From positions 1-52,169 of the forward strand of contig CANFHM010000010.1 in NCBI GenBank assembly GCA_947446975.1: DNA of 52,169 bases, read 5' to 3'. This document shows positions 1 to 7,234 of this stretch, piece by piece. Below the pieces are notes generated by a model that was not told the origin of the DNA, did not search any database, and was given only the letters and a program-made list of their open reading frames with translations. The DNA comes from Microthrixaceae bacterium (GTDB lineage Bacteria; Actinomycetota; Acidimicrobiia; Acidimicrobiales; Acidimicrobilacustridaceae). The translations under genes and the position numbers were made by a program. How positions within the stretch are numbered: position 1 is the stretch's first letter; each line of letters opens with the position of its first letter.

Positions 1-3
1 CAG

Positions 4-543
4 ATGGCGTTCCACCACATCGCGCTCGTCACCGACGACCTTGCCGCCACCCATCGCTTCTACACCGGGGCCATGGGCTTCACGCTGGCGAAGGTCGTGA
101 TCGGACCCACCGAGCATCCCGGCGGATGGGCCCGTCACGTCTTCTATGACACCGGCGAGGGGCTGATGGCCTTCTGGGAGCTCCACGACGACGCGCTGCC
201 GGCCGTCGATCCGGCCCTGTCCACGGGGCTGGGCCTCCCCGCCTGGGTCAACCATCTCGCCTTCGACGCCGGACCGGAGGGCCTCGACCCCCACCGTGAC
301 CGCTGGCTGGCCCACGGCCTCGACGTGATGGAACTCGATCACGGGTTCTGCGTGTCGATCTACGCCACCGACCCCAACGGCACCCTCGTCGAATGGTGTG
401 CCGACAGCCGACCCCTCGACGAACAGGACCGGCTCGAGGCCGAGGCGCTGCTGTTCGACCCGGCGCCGCGCCATGATCCGCCCCCGCATCTCACCGTCCA
501 TCGGGCACCGGACCCGGCGGCTCTAGTCTCCTCGGATGACTGA
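4..543 (+). CDS. VOC-superfamily (glyoxalase/dioxygenase-like) protein
   Basis: A 179-residue protein that opens with HHIALVTDDLAAT, the usual first beta strand and helix of a vicinal-oxygen-chelate module. A second half-module follows (VNHLAFDAG near residue 81, then VSIYATDPNGTLVEW near 117). The paired His near positions 4-5 and 83 and the Glu in LVEW are the usual metal ligands of the fold. Family members are metal-dependent isomerases, dioxygenases or resistance proteins, and the substrate cannot be told from sequence. The last 25 residues are Pro/His-rich and outside the domain. The ATG lies three bases from the window edge, so any promoter or upstream operon partner is not visible. The 3' end overlaps the next gene by 8 bp. 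Confidence 0.85.
   Translation: MAFHHIALVTDDLAATHRFYTGAMGFTLAKVVIGPTEHPGGWARHVFYDTGEGLMAFWELHDDALPAVDPALSTGLGLPAWVNHLAFDAGPEGLDPHRDRWLAHGLDVMELDHGFCVSIYATDPNGTLVEWCADSRPLDEQDRLEAEALLFDPAPRHDPPPHLTVHRAPDPAALVSSDD
524..538 (+). promoter_or_regulatory. Leaderless -10 element of the RidA gene
   Basis: TAGTCT (524-529), a 6-nt spacer, then ATG at 536. The element lies inside the 3' end of the preceding VOC gene. There is no Shine-Dalgarno sequence before this ATG. The leaderless reading is inferred from the pattern repeated across the window. Confidence 0.6.
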
Positions 544-922
544 ACGCCAGAACATCTCCTCCGGCTCTCCGTTCGAACCCGTGCTCGGCTACTGCCGTGC
601 GGTGCGGATCGGCGACTCGATCTCGGTCTCGGGCACCGGACCCGCCCGACCCGACGGCACCGTCGATCCCGATCCCGAGGCACAGGCCGCTCGCAGTCTC
701 GAGATCATCACCGCAGCACTGGCCGAGGCCGGTGCCACCCCTGCCGACGTCGTCCGCACGCGGGTCTACCTCACCGACGCCGCTGACTTCGAGGCCGTCG
801 CCCGGGCCCACGGGGCCGTGTTCGGCGAGATCCGTCCGGCCAACTCCACCGTGGTGGTCGCCGCGCTGCTCAACCCCGAGTGGAAGGTCGAGATCGAGGC
901 CGACGCCATCGTCATCGACTGA
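536..922 (+). CDS. RidA/YjgF-family protein (enamine/imine deaminase-like)
   Basis: A 128-residue protein of typical RidA length. It has the family features: YCRAVRIGDSISVSGTGP at the N-terminus, VVRTRVYLTDAADFEAV in the middle, and RPANSTVVVAALLNPEWKVEIEADAI at the end (the Arg and Glu that frame the active-site cleft). RidA proteins hydrolyse reactive enamines and imines released by PLP enzymes, or act in related detoxification as trimers. The ATG lies within the end of the VOC gene and is preceded by its own -10-like TAGTCT, so it is probably transcribed separately. The clade within the family, and so the substrate, is not determined. Confidence 0.88.
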   Translation: MTERQNISSGSPFEPVLGYCRAVRIGDSISVSGTGPARPDGTVDPDPEAQAARSLEIITAALAEAGATPADVVRTRVYLTDAADFEAVARAHGAVFGEIRPANSTVVVAALLNPEWKVEIEADAIVID

Positions 923-931
923 GCACCCGGA

Positions 932-1630
932 TCAGTCGGCGCCGGCCAGCTGATCCAGGAATGCCCCGACGAGGAGATCCGCGCCGACTCCGACCACAGG
1001 TCGCACATGCATCGACGCCGCATCGCCGGCCCCATCGACGCGTGCGATGCCGGGGGCGAGCAGCTGCTGATGCAGCTCGAGATCCCAGTCGAGCAGGGCG
1101 ATCGTCTGGAACCTGGCGACTGACCGGGTGCGACGCTGCGAGATGCCCACTGTCTTCCCCTCGACGCCCTCGCCGGCGCCGAGCGGTGCGGTCACCTCAC
1201 CGGGGGCGAGTCCGGCGAAGCACACCACCGGCGCAAGTGCGGGACGCACCATCGGGCCCGCATGGATGCGCGGCTCGGCGACGCCGACCTGCCGCAGCGT
1301 CGCCGCCCACACCTCCCCCAACCACAGCGGGGCCAGCGAGACATCCTCATGCCACAGGGGATCGCCGGCCGGCACGATGATGTCGATCCAGACACAGGAC
1401 TGCGGCGCCATGAACACCGCACCACCGCCGCTGCGGCGCCGGAAGGTGTCCACCCCCAGGCGTCGGGCGGCAGCCGCATCGACATCGGTCTCGGGTTGCG
1501 AGGAACCCAGCGCCAGGGCTGGCGCCTCCACCTCGAGGACCCACGCCGTCCGATGATCCACCAGCGTCGGATCGAAGGCGTGGAACTCCCGGGCGCTCCC
1601 CCGCTGCCGCTCGATCTGCCACCCGATCAC
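932..1630 (-). CDS. Lipoate-protein ligase / BPL-LplA-LipB family protein
   Basis: A 232-residue protein with the landmarks of the biotin/lipoate ligase fold. RRRSGGGAVF near residue 64 is the lipoate-ligase RRxSGGGAV loop that binds the acyl-adenylate, and GKTVGISQRRTR near residue 158 holds the catalytic Lys motif. The family attaches lipoate or octanoate to the lipoyl domains of 2-oxoacid dehydrogenases and GcvH. At 232 residues, without the C-terminal accessory domain of E. coli LplA, it resembles short LplA or LipM-like proteins. The GTG start at 1630 is supported by TAGCCT six bases upstream and the lack of any Shine-Dalgarno. It faces a divergent SDR gene 64 bp away. Whether it ligates free lipoate or transfers octanoyl groups is not decided. 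Confidence 0.82.
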   Translation of the reverse strand: MIGWQIERQRGSAREFHAFDPTLVDHRTAWVLEVEAPALALGSSQPETDVDAAAARRLGVDTFRRRSGGGAVFMAPQSCVWIDIIVPAGDPLWHEDVSLAPLWLGEVWAATLRQVGVAEPRIHAGPMVRPALAPVVCFAGLAPGEVTAPLGAGEGVEGKTVGISQRRTRSVARFQTIALLDWDLELHQQLLAPGIARVDGAGDAASMHVRPVVGVGADLLVGAFLDQLAGAD

Positions 1631-1642
1631 CCGGCGAGGCTA
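1628..1642 (-). promoter_or_regulatory. Leaderless -10 element of the lipoate-ligase-like gene
   Basis: Reading leftward: TAGCCT (1642-1637), 6-nt spacer, GTG at 1630. It sits back to back with the TACGGT element of the gene at 1695. Confidence 0.65.
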
Positions 1643-1682
1643 TCCCCGGTGACCATCGGCTCCCCCGCCCGCGACGAACCGG

Positions 1683-1697
1683 TACGGTCGCCCCATG
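1683..1697 (+). promoter_or_regulatory. Leaderless -10 element of the SDR gene
   Basis: TACGGT (1683-1688), spacer CGCCCC, ATG at 1695. No Shine-Dalgarno and no recognisable -35. Confidence 0.65.
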
Positions 1698-2531
1698 ACC
1701 AACCATCTCGAGGACCGAGTCATCATCGTCACCGGAGCCGCCGGCGGGTTCGGGCGGGAGATCTGCACGATCGCAGCCGCACGAGGCGCCCGTGTCGTCG
1801 GCGCCGACATCGATGAGGAGGCGCTCGGGTCCCTGAGCGACTCGATCATGGCGGCCGGTGGCGTCGCCGTCGGTCGCGTCACCGATGTCCGCAGTGCGGC
1901 CGACATGGACGGCCTCGTCGCCCACGCAGTCGGGACCTTCGGACGGGTGGATGTGCTCGTGAACAATGCCGGGACGATGCCCCTGGCGTTCTTCGCCGAT
2001 CATGCGCAGGCCCGTGAGGCCTGGGACCGCTGCATCGACATCAATCTCCGTGGCGTGCTCAACGGGATCACCGCCGTGCACGATCAGATGATCGAGCAGG
2101 GGCGCGGTCAGGTCGTGAACATCTCGTCGATCTACGGGAACGTCGCCACGGTCGGCGCCGGGGTCTACACGGCGACGAAGGCGGCGGTGAACGTGCTGTC
2201 GGAGACTCTCCGTGCCGAATCGCAGGGTCGGATCAAGGTCACGAACGTGCGCCCGACCGGGGTGCCGGGCACCGGGCTCGGTTCGGGGATCATCAACGGG
2301 GCCGGCATCACCGGCATCCTCGGTCGGAACTTCGAGCAGTACGTCGAACTCATCTCCTCGGCGATGGCCGATGAGCTGCCCGCATCACGGACCGATCCCG
2401 ACAGCATCGAGTACTGGGCGATCACGCCCACGCAGCTGGCAGAGGCCGTGATCCACGCGATCGATCAGCCGTGGGGTGTCTCGATCAGCGACATCACCGT
2501 GCGCGCCTCGGGGGATCTCTTCCTGTTCTGA
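1695..2531 (+). CDS. SDR-family NAD(P)-dependent oxidoreductase
   Basis: A 278-residue classical short-chain dehydrogenase. The Rossmann motif is VTGAAGGFGREI near residue 12, NNAGTMPL follows near residue 90, and the catalytic Ser and YTATK are near residues 142 and 157. Asp near residue 39 after the second strand (VVGADID) favours NAD over NADP. The C-terminal part from about residue 190 carries a longer insert (GLGSGIINGAGITGILGRN) than the shortest family members. It has its own leaderless promoter and is not in an operon with its flanks. The substrate is unknown. Confidence 0.88.
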   Translation: MTNHLEDRVIIVTGAAGGFGREICTIAAARGARVVGADIDEEALGSLSDSIMAAGGVAVGRVTDVRSAADMDGLVAHAVGTFGRVDVLVNNAGTMPLAFFADHAQAREAWDRCIDINLRGVLNGITAVHDQMIEQGRGQVVNISSIYGNVATVGAGVYTATKAAVNVLSETLRAESQGRIKVTNVRPTGVPGTGLGSGIINGAGITGILGRNFEQYVELISSAMADELPASRTDPDSIEYWAITPTQLAEAVIHAIDQPWGVSISDITVRASGDLFLF

Positions 2532-2585
2532 TCCGGCGTGCGCCGGGCGGCGGCGGCGCTCGCTCGGGCGACGAGCGGGGTCGTG

Positions 2586-2870
2586 TCAGTGGCCGGAGGT
2601 GACCTCGGGCCAGGCCCGGCACCAGTGCAGGTAGGTGATGAGATCACCCGGTACCGGATCGGCACCGGTGCCGCCGTAGGCCGTGACCAGACGGAACCGG
2701 AGGTAGTCCGCATCGGGGAGCGGCAGGAACGGCGCGCGCCGCCACCAGCCCGGTGCGGCGAGTCGACGGATCTGACCGAGTGCGGTGAGCCACAGCGATG
2801 GATGCCGCAGCACGGCGAGCGTGGCCCCGACGAGCCAGCGCCCGCCGACGGTGGAGGTCGTCGCGCTCAT
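2586..2870 (-). CDS. Small conserved-type hypothetical protein downstream of a ROK kinase
   Basis: A 94-residue protein rich in Trp, Arg and Leu, without Cys, transmembrane segments or a signal peptide. Its core (DYLRFRLVTAYGGTG, then DLITYLHWCR with Trp near residue 83) looks like a compact, conserved fold, and I recall similar small proteins in actinobacteria. Its ATG overlaps the stop of the upstream ROK kinase by 4 bp (ATGA), so the pair is translationally coupled and probably works on the same metabolite. No function is assigned. Confidence 0.7.
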   Translation of the reverse strand: MSATTSTVGGRWLVGATLAVLRHPSLWLTALGQIRRLAAPGWWRRAPFLPLPDADYLRFRLVTAYGGTGADPVPGDLITYLHWCRAWPEVTSGH

Positions 2871-3769
2871 GGTTGCGACAGTAGTGACCCGAAGGACCGG
2901 AACCCGACCGCAGCGGCACCGATGAGCGGTCCGTCAGCCCCGAGACGGGCGGGGATGACCCGGGCGCCGATCGAGAAGGTCAACCGGGACCGGAGATCGA
3001 GTTCCGCCTGGGCGGCCTCGAAGAACGGGGCACCGAACCCCAGGGCGACGGACCCGGCCACCACCACCAGACGCAGATCGAGCAGGTTCGCCACCGAGGC
3101 CACGGCCCGCCCGACGAGCATCCCGGTGCGCTCGACGACAGCAGGACCGGCGTCGGCTGCGGGGGCGCCGGTGATCGCAGCGATGGCGGTGCCCGAGGCC
3201 TCGGCCTCCAGACAGCCCTGCGCACCGCACCCGCACGGGCGTCCGTCGGGGATCACACAGATGTGGCCGACATGCCCGGCGTTGCCGTCGGCACCGTCGA
3301 GGAGTCGACCGTCGAGGACGATCCCGCCACCCACCCCGGTGGACACGACCATCGCCATGTAGTCACTCACACCGACTGCGGCACCGACCCATCCCTCGGC
3401 GAGGGCCAGGGCCTTGGCGTCGTTGTCGATGGCGGTGGGGAGCCCGGTGTGCGCCGCGAGTCGGCTGCGCAGCGGGAAGTCGCGCCAGCCCGGGATGTTG
3501 ATCGGCGAGAGCGAATCGCCGGCGCGTGACATCGGGCCGCCTGATCCGACACCGCACACCGTGGCGGTCACACCCACCTGTGCCTGCGCATCGAGCACCT
3601 CATCGATGAGGCGGGTCAACGTGTCGAGGAGCAGGTCGGCGCCAGCGTCCTGCGGCGTGGGACAGCGACGCCGCAGCAGGATCTCGCCGGCCGATGAGAC
3701 CAGGCCGACCTCGAACTTCGTGCCGCCGATGTCGACGGCGAGGGCGACGCCCGATGGGGATGGTGACAC
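2867..3769 (-). CDS. ROK-family sugar kinase (glucokinase-like)
   Basis: A ROK kinase of about 300 residues. The phosphate-binding DIGGTKFEVGL is at the N-terminus, IDNDAKALALAEGW holds the catalytic Asp, and STGVGGGIV follows. The zinc/sugar signature GHVGHICVIPDGRPCGCGAQGCLE has the CxCGxxGCxE ligands. The frame is open to 3838, but that would overlap the upstream DUF3040 gene by 62 bp; GTG at 3769, just after that gene's stop, places DIGGT near residue 10 as usual, so I prefer it. ROK members phosphorylate glucose, N-acetylmannosamine or similar sugars, or act as repressors. No DNA-binding domain is present here, so a kinase is favoured. Confidence 0.85.
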   Translation of the reverse strand: MSPSPSGVALAVDIGGTKFEVGLVSSAGEILLRRRCPTPQDAGADLLLDTLTRLIDEVLDAQAQVGVTATVCGVGSGGPMSRAGDSLSPINIPGWRDFPLRSRLAAHTGLPTAIDNDAKALALAEGWVGAAVGVSDYMAMVVSTGVGGGIVLDGRLLDGADGNAGHVGHICVIPDGRPCGCGAQGCLEAEASGTAIAAITGAPAADAGPAVVERTGMLVGRAVASVANLLDLRLVVVAGSVALGFGAPFFEAAQAELDLRSRLTFSIGARVIPARLGADGPLIGAAAVGFRSFGSLLSQP

Positions 3770-3776
3770 CTGTGGG

Positions 3777-4157
3777 TCAGTCGTCCTCGGGACGGCGGAG
3801 TCGATCCTTGAACCGGGAGCCGGTGTTGCCGAGGGCATCGCGGAGCCCGGCGCTCTTCATCGACTGGGTCATCTGCTGCACACCGGCACGACCGATCCGG
3901 CGAGCGTTGCGCTCCACCGCGAGGGCCGAGACCAGCATGATGAGGAACCCGCCGAAGGCGAGCAGGAACGAGGTGCCGAGGGTGAGGATGAGCACGGCGA
4001 GGCCGACCACGAATCCGAGCAGCGACCAGCGCAGGCCCCGGGAGGAATGGGTGTAGACGGTGGTGTCGGCGATGTCGCGGGCCAGAGCGGGATCGGACTG
4101 GTACAGCTGCTGCTCGATCTCACTGAGGATCCGCTGTTCATCTTCTGAGAGTGGCAC
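3777..4157 (-). CDS. DUF3040 membrane protein
   Basis: Begins MPLSEDEQRILSEIEQQLY, the hallmark N-terminus of DUF3040 proteins, which are small membrane proteins common in actinobacteria with no known function. Two hydrophobic helices follow (about residues 46-62 and 64-81), then a basic tail that ends Arg/Asp-rich. An ATG at 4172 is in frame, but GGAGGTG at 4170-4164 is an excellent Shine-Dalgarno for GTG 4157 (6-nt spacing) and would lie inside the coding region if the ATG were used; the family start also matches the GTG. It is followed immediately by the ROK kinase. Confidence 0.85.
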   Translation of the reverse strand: MPLSEDEQRILSEIEQQLYQSDPALARDIADTTVYTHSSRGLRWSLLGFVVGLAVLILTLGTSFLLAFGGFLIMLVSALAVERNARRIGRAGVQQMTQSMKSAGLRDALGNTGSRFKDRLRRPEDD

Positions 4158-4163
4158 TGACAG

Positions 4164-4170
4164 CACCTCC
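4164..4170 (-). promoter_or_regulatory. Shine-Dalgarno that decides the DUF3040 start
   Basis: GGAGGTG read leftward from 4170 to 4164, six bases before GTG 4157. It overlaps an in-frame upstream ATG at 4172, which is therefore unlikely to be the start. Confidence 0.7.
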
Positions 4171-4271
4171 ATCCGTGGTCGAGTGAGGACTCATTGTCAC
4201 ACGGAACCGACGGCCGGACAACGCGAAGCCGGCACTTCCGTGCCAGCCACCGGCGAATACCCCGAATCGGG

Positions 4272-5564
4272 TCAGGATCCGGTCCCGTCAGGGCCCCATT
4301 GCTGGGCGCCGCGCTCCTTCGGTCCGATGCCGCCGGAACCGGTGACGGTGGCCGGACCGATCGACGCGGCGCCGAACCGCTCGCGGATCTCGTCCATCGC
4401 CCGGCTCGCCTGCTCCCACCCCGGACCGTCGAGCGCGTCATCGAGGGTGAGCTGGCGGGCGCCGCGCTCGACGAGTCCGCTCACCGACACACCGAGCAGT
4501 CGGACCCCGGGTGCGGGATCGACCTGGTCGAGCAGGGCGCGCGCCGCCCGCAGCAGCGCCGGTGCATCGTCGATCGGGACATCGAGGGTCTGCGACCGGG
4601 TGATGGTGTGGAGATCACCGAACCGGACCTTCAGCTGCACCGTGCGTCCGACGAACCCGGCCGCCCGCAGCCTCGAGGCCACCGAATCGCAGAAGGCCAC
4701 GAGTTCGGGATCGAGCGTGTCGCGGCGGTGATGATCGCGGGCGAAGGTCTCCTCCTGGCCGATGGACTTGAGTCGCCGGTCGGGTTCCACGACCCGTGCA
4801 TCGTGCCCGTTGGCGAGGGCATGGAGATGTCGCCCCTGGTTGCGCCCGAGCGCCGCCTCCAGGTTCCCGACCGGGAGATCGGCGAGATCGCCCACCTGCA
4901 GCACACCCATGCGCCCGAGCTTGGCGAGGGTGGCCGGCCCGACCCCCCACAGGGCCTGCACCGGCAGCGGACGCAGGAAGCGCACTGTGTCCTCGGGTTC
5001 GACCACATGCACACCCGGACCGAACACCGGCCCCGAGGTGGAGGCCTTCGGCTTGGCCGCCTCGGAGGCGAGCTTGGCCACGAACTTGGTGCCGGCCACG
5101 CCGACCGAGCAGGTGAGACCCGTGACCTCGAGAACCCTCGCCCGGAGCATCGCCGCGATCTCCGGGGCGGGACCGAGCCGTCGATGGGCTCCGGCCACGT
5201 CGAGGAACGCCTCGTCGAGCGAGAGCGGTTCGACCAACGGGGTGATCTCCCGGAAGATCCCCATCACCACCGAGCTCACCTCGGCGTAGCGACGGTGCCG
5301 GCCCGGCAGGAACACTGCGTGCGGACACAACCGGCGGGCCATCGCCGAGGACATCGCCGAATGCACACCATGGGCACGGGCCTCATAGGACGCCGCAGCC
5401 ACGACACCGCGGTTCCCGGCACCACCCACCACCACCGGCTGGCCCCGCAGATCGGGCCTGTCGAGGAGTTCGACCGAGACGAAGAACGCGTCCATGTCGA
5501 CATGGATGATCGTGGCCCGGGGTCGTTCGAAGGGCCGGAGCTCTGCGGTGCGCGGCTCGGTCAC
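4272..5564 (-). CDS. dinB: DNA polymerase IV (Y-family, DinB)
   Basis: A 430-residue translesion polymerase. The first catalytic Asp is in HVDMDAFFVSVE (Asp near residues 23 and 25), and the SLDEAFLD motif supplies Asp/Glu near residues 117-118. CSVGVAGTKFVAKLAS is the family palm segment, followed by the helix-hairpin-helix LWGVGPATLAKL and the little-finger domain. RQLTLDD near residue 375 fits a beta-clamp-binding motif. The C-terminus (GIGPKERGAQQWGP) matches actinobacterial DinB proteins. The frame is open further upstream, but GTG 5564 overlaps the NUDIX stop by 4 bp (GTGA) and gives the usual short N-terminus. It is the last gene of the glycosyltransferase-NUDIX-dinB transcription unit, which is not an obvious SOS operon. 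Confidence 0.93.
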   Translation of the reverse strand: MTEPRTAELRPFERPRATIIHVDMDAFFVSVELLDRPDLRGQPVVVGGAGNRGVVAAASYEARAHGVHSAMSSAMARRLCPHAVFLPGRHRRYAEVSSVVMGIFREITPLVEPLSLDEAFLDVAGAHRRLGPAPEIAAMLRARVLEVTGLTCSVGVAGTKFVAKLASEAAKPKASTSGPVFGPGVHVVEPEDTVRFLRPLPVQALWGVGPATLAKLGRMGVLQVGDLADLPVGNLEAALGRNQGRHLHALANGHDARVVEPDRRLKSIGQEETFARDHHRRDTLDPELVAFCDSVASRLRAAGFVGRTVQLKVRFGDLHTITRSQTLDVPIDDAPALLRAARALLDQVDPAPGVRLLGVSVSGLVERGARQLTLDDALDGPGWEQASRAMDEIRERFGAASIGPATVTGSGGIGPKERGAQQWGPDGTGS

Positions 5565-6046
5565 TCGCGCACGACAGTGAGTTCGGAGCCGTACCGACCA
5601 TCCACTCGATACGTGAACCGACGGGTGCCGGTCCAGCGTTCGGCGAGCCATTCGGTGACCGGCTCCACCACCCATCGGGCGCCACCGCCGAGGTGCGCCG
5701 GGCAGTGGTCGGGATGCACCCACTCGGCATGATCGACGATGCCGTCGGGATCGTCGATGCGCAGTTCGCCGCTCCAGGACATCGCCACGCGAGCTTCGAC
5801 CCGGAGGTTCCATCCCATGTCGGGAGCGACGGCCGAGATCTCGTAGACCACCTCCGACCAGGCGTCGACGAGCAGACCGGTCTCCTCGAGCACCTCACGC
5901 GTGAGGCCCTCCACGACCGATTCACCGTCGTCGATGACACCGCCGGGAGGACTCCAGTCGAGCGATCCGTCACGCCGACGGTTGCGCACGAGCAGGACGC
6001 CACCGGGCCCCTCGATCACCGCTCCCCCGACGACCCAGTCACGCAT
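5561..6046 (-). CDS. NUDIX hydrolase
   Basis: A 161-residue protein with a perfect NUDIX box (GX5EX7REXXEEXGX) running from Gly 36 to about residue 58, including the REVLEETG core that binds Mg2+. The N-terminal strand VVGGAVIEGPGGVLLVRNRR is typical of the family. NUDIX enzymes cleave nucleoside diphosphates linked to other groups; the coupling to dinB (GTGA overlap) suggests nucleotide-pool sanitation of the MutT type, but this is inference. It lies 12 bp downstream of the glycosyltransferase gene and is probably co-transcribed with it. Confidence 0.9.
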   Translation of the reverse strand: MRDWVVGGAVIEGPGGVLLVRNRRRDGSLDWSPPGGVIDDGESVVEGLTREVLEETGLLVDAWSEVVYEISAVAPDMGWNLRVEARVAMSWSGELRIDDPDGIVDHAEWVHPDHCPAHLGGGARWVVEPVTEWLAERWTGTRRFTYRVDGRYGSELTVVRE

Positions 6047-6058
6047 GGCGCACGTGTC

Positions 6059-6808
6059 TCAGGAGGAGACGGGATGGGGCTGACGGGACCGACGACGCAG
6101 CACGCGATCGCGCAGCGCCCACCACGACACCAGGCCGAGCGCCTCGAACACGATGCGGCCGGACATCTTGGAGGTGCCGCGCTGGCGATCGCTGAACCGG
6201 ATCGGCACCTCGACGATGCGACCGCCGCGGCGGGAGATGTTGTAGGCCATCTCGATCTGGAAGCCGTAGCCATCGGCGGTGACGGTCGTGAGATCGATGC
6301 TCGAGAGCATGGGGGCGCCGTAACAGCGGAACCCTGCGGTGGCGTCGCGGACCTGCAGGCCGAGGACGAACGCCGCATAGCGGTTGCCGCCGCGGGAGAG
6401 CCACTCCCGATGCTTGGGCCAGTTCGGGATGGAACCGCCCGGCACGTAGCGCGACCCGATGGACAGATCGGCCCCGTTGGCCACTGCGGCGATGAGTTCG
6501 GGAAGCGCCGCCGGATCATGCTGCAGGTCGGAGTCCATCTCGATGAGTGCATCGAACCCGTTGGCGAGCCCATGGGCGAAGCCGGCCCGGTAGGCCGAGC
6601 CGAGGCCGGACTTCGAGGCCCGACGCAGCACACTGACCCGACCGCCATGATCGGCGGCCCAGGACTCGGCCAGTTCGGCGGTGCCATCGGGGCTGCCATC
6701 GTCGACCACCAGCACCTCGGCGGCGGGCACCGCAGCGCGCACGCGGTCGAGCACCTCGAAGATGTTCTCGGCCTCGTTGTAGGTGGGCAGGATGACGAGG
6801 GACTTCAT
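6059..6808 (-). CDS. Polyprenol-monophosphomannose synthase-like GT2 glycosyltransferase
   Basis: A 249-residue family-2 glycosyltransferase. It has LVILPTYNEAENI at the N-terminus, VVDDGSPDGT (nucleotide-sugar binding) near residue 34, the DXD region MDSDLQHDP near residue 90, and GSRYVPGGSIPNWPKHREWLSRGGN near residue 117, followed by RDATAGFRCY. This combination is that of dolichol/polyprenol-phosphate mannose synthases such as actinobacterial Ppm1. There is no fused Lnt-like membrane domain and no C-terminal membrane helices. The product, polyprenol-phosphate-mannose, feeds lipomannan and protein mannosylation. TACAGT lies seven bases before the ATG, so this is the first gene of the unit that continues into NUDIX and dinB. 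Confidence 0.87.
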   Translation of the reverse strand: MKSLVILPTYNEAENIFEVLDRVRAAVPAAEVLVVDDGSPDGTAELAESWAADHGGRVSVLRRASKSGLGSAYRAGFAHGLANGFDALIEMDSDLQHDPAALPELIAAVANGADLSIGSRYVPGGSIPNWPKHREWLSRGGNRYAAFVLGLQVRDATAGFRCYGAPMLSSIDLTTVTADGYGFQIEMAYNISRRGGRIVEVPIRFSDRQRGTSKMSGRIVFEALGLVSWWALRDRVLRRRSRQPHPVSS

Positions 6809-6821
6809 CTGCGCCACTGTA
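6806..6821 (-). promoter_or_regulatory. Leaderless -10 element of the GT2-NUDIX-dinB unit
   Basis: Read leftward: TACAGT (6821-6816), 7-nt spacer, ATG at 6808. Confidence 0.65.
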
Positions 6822-6863
6822 TGACCACCGTCGTCCGCCTTCGTGACATCGACAGCGGCGCCG

Positions 6864-6878
6864 TACGATGGCGGGATG
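6864..6878 (+). promoter_or_regulatory. Leaderless -10 element of the small membrane-protein gene
   Basis: TACGAT (6864-6869), spacer GGCGGG, ATG 6876. It selects this ATG over the in-frame GTG at 6843. Confidence 0.6.
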
Positions 6879-7229
6879 CCTGATCCCTCAGCGTCCGGAG
6901 AACTCGAGACCGCCCTCCCCTCGGTCGGTGCCCGCGTCATCGCCTTCGCCGCCATCGTCATCGCCGGTATCGCCGGTGGGTTCATCGGGTACGCATTCGT
7001 CGATCTGCAGACCTCCGGCGACGCCGCCACCGCCACGGGCCTCGGAGCGCTCGTCGGAGCCGTGGTCACGGCGGCCGGCACCGCCGTGGTCGTGGTGCTC
7101 ACCCTCCGGGCCATGGGCGAATGGCGCACCATCAAGGAGCGCGACCCCGACGCCGAGGATCGTCGATTCCCCAAGGGCGGCGCAGCGGCGCAGCGCAGCA
7201 ACCGTCGGGCCGCACCCCGGGTCCGCTGA
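6876..7229 (+). CDS. Small two-helix membrane protein, unknown function
   Basis: A 117-residue protein starting MPDPSASGELE. Two hydrophobic segments (about residues 20-42 and 53-78, the second Gly/Ala/Val-rich) are joined by a short polar loop. A basic cytoplasmic-type tail ends with many Arg residues. The start is chosen at ATG 6876, six bases after TACGAT; the in-frame GTG at 6843 would put the promoter inside the gene. It lies 5 bp before the inositol-monophosphatase-family gene, so the two probably share a transcript. I do not recognise the family. Confidence 0.7.
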   Translation: MPDPSASGELETALPSVGARVIAFAAIVIAGIAGGFIGYAFVDLQTSGDAATATGLGALVGAVVTAAGTAVVVVLTLRAMGEWRTIKERDPDAEDRRFPKGGAAAQRSNRRAAPRVR

Positions 7230-7234
7230 CCCGC

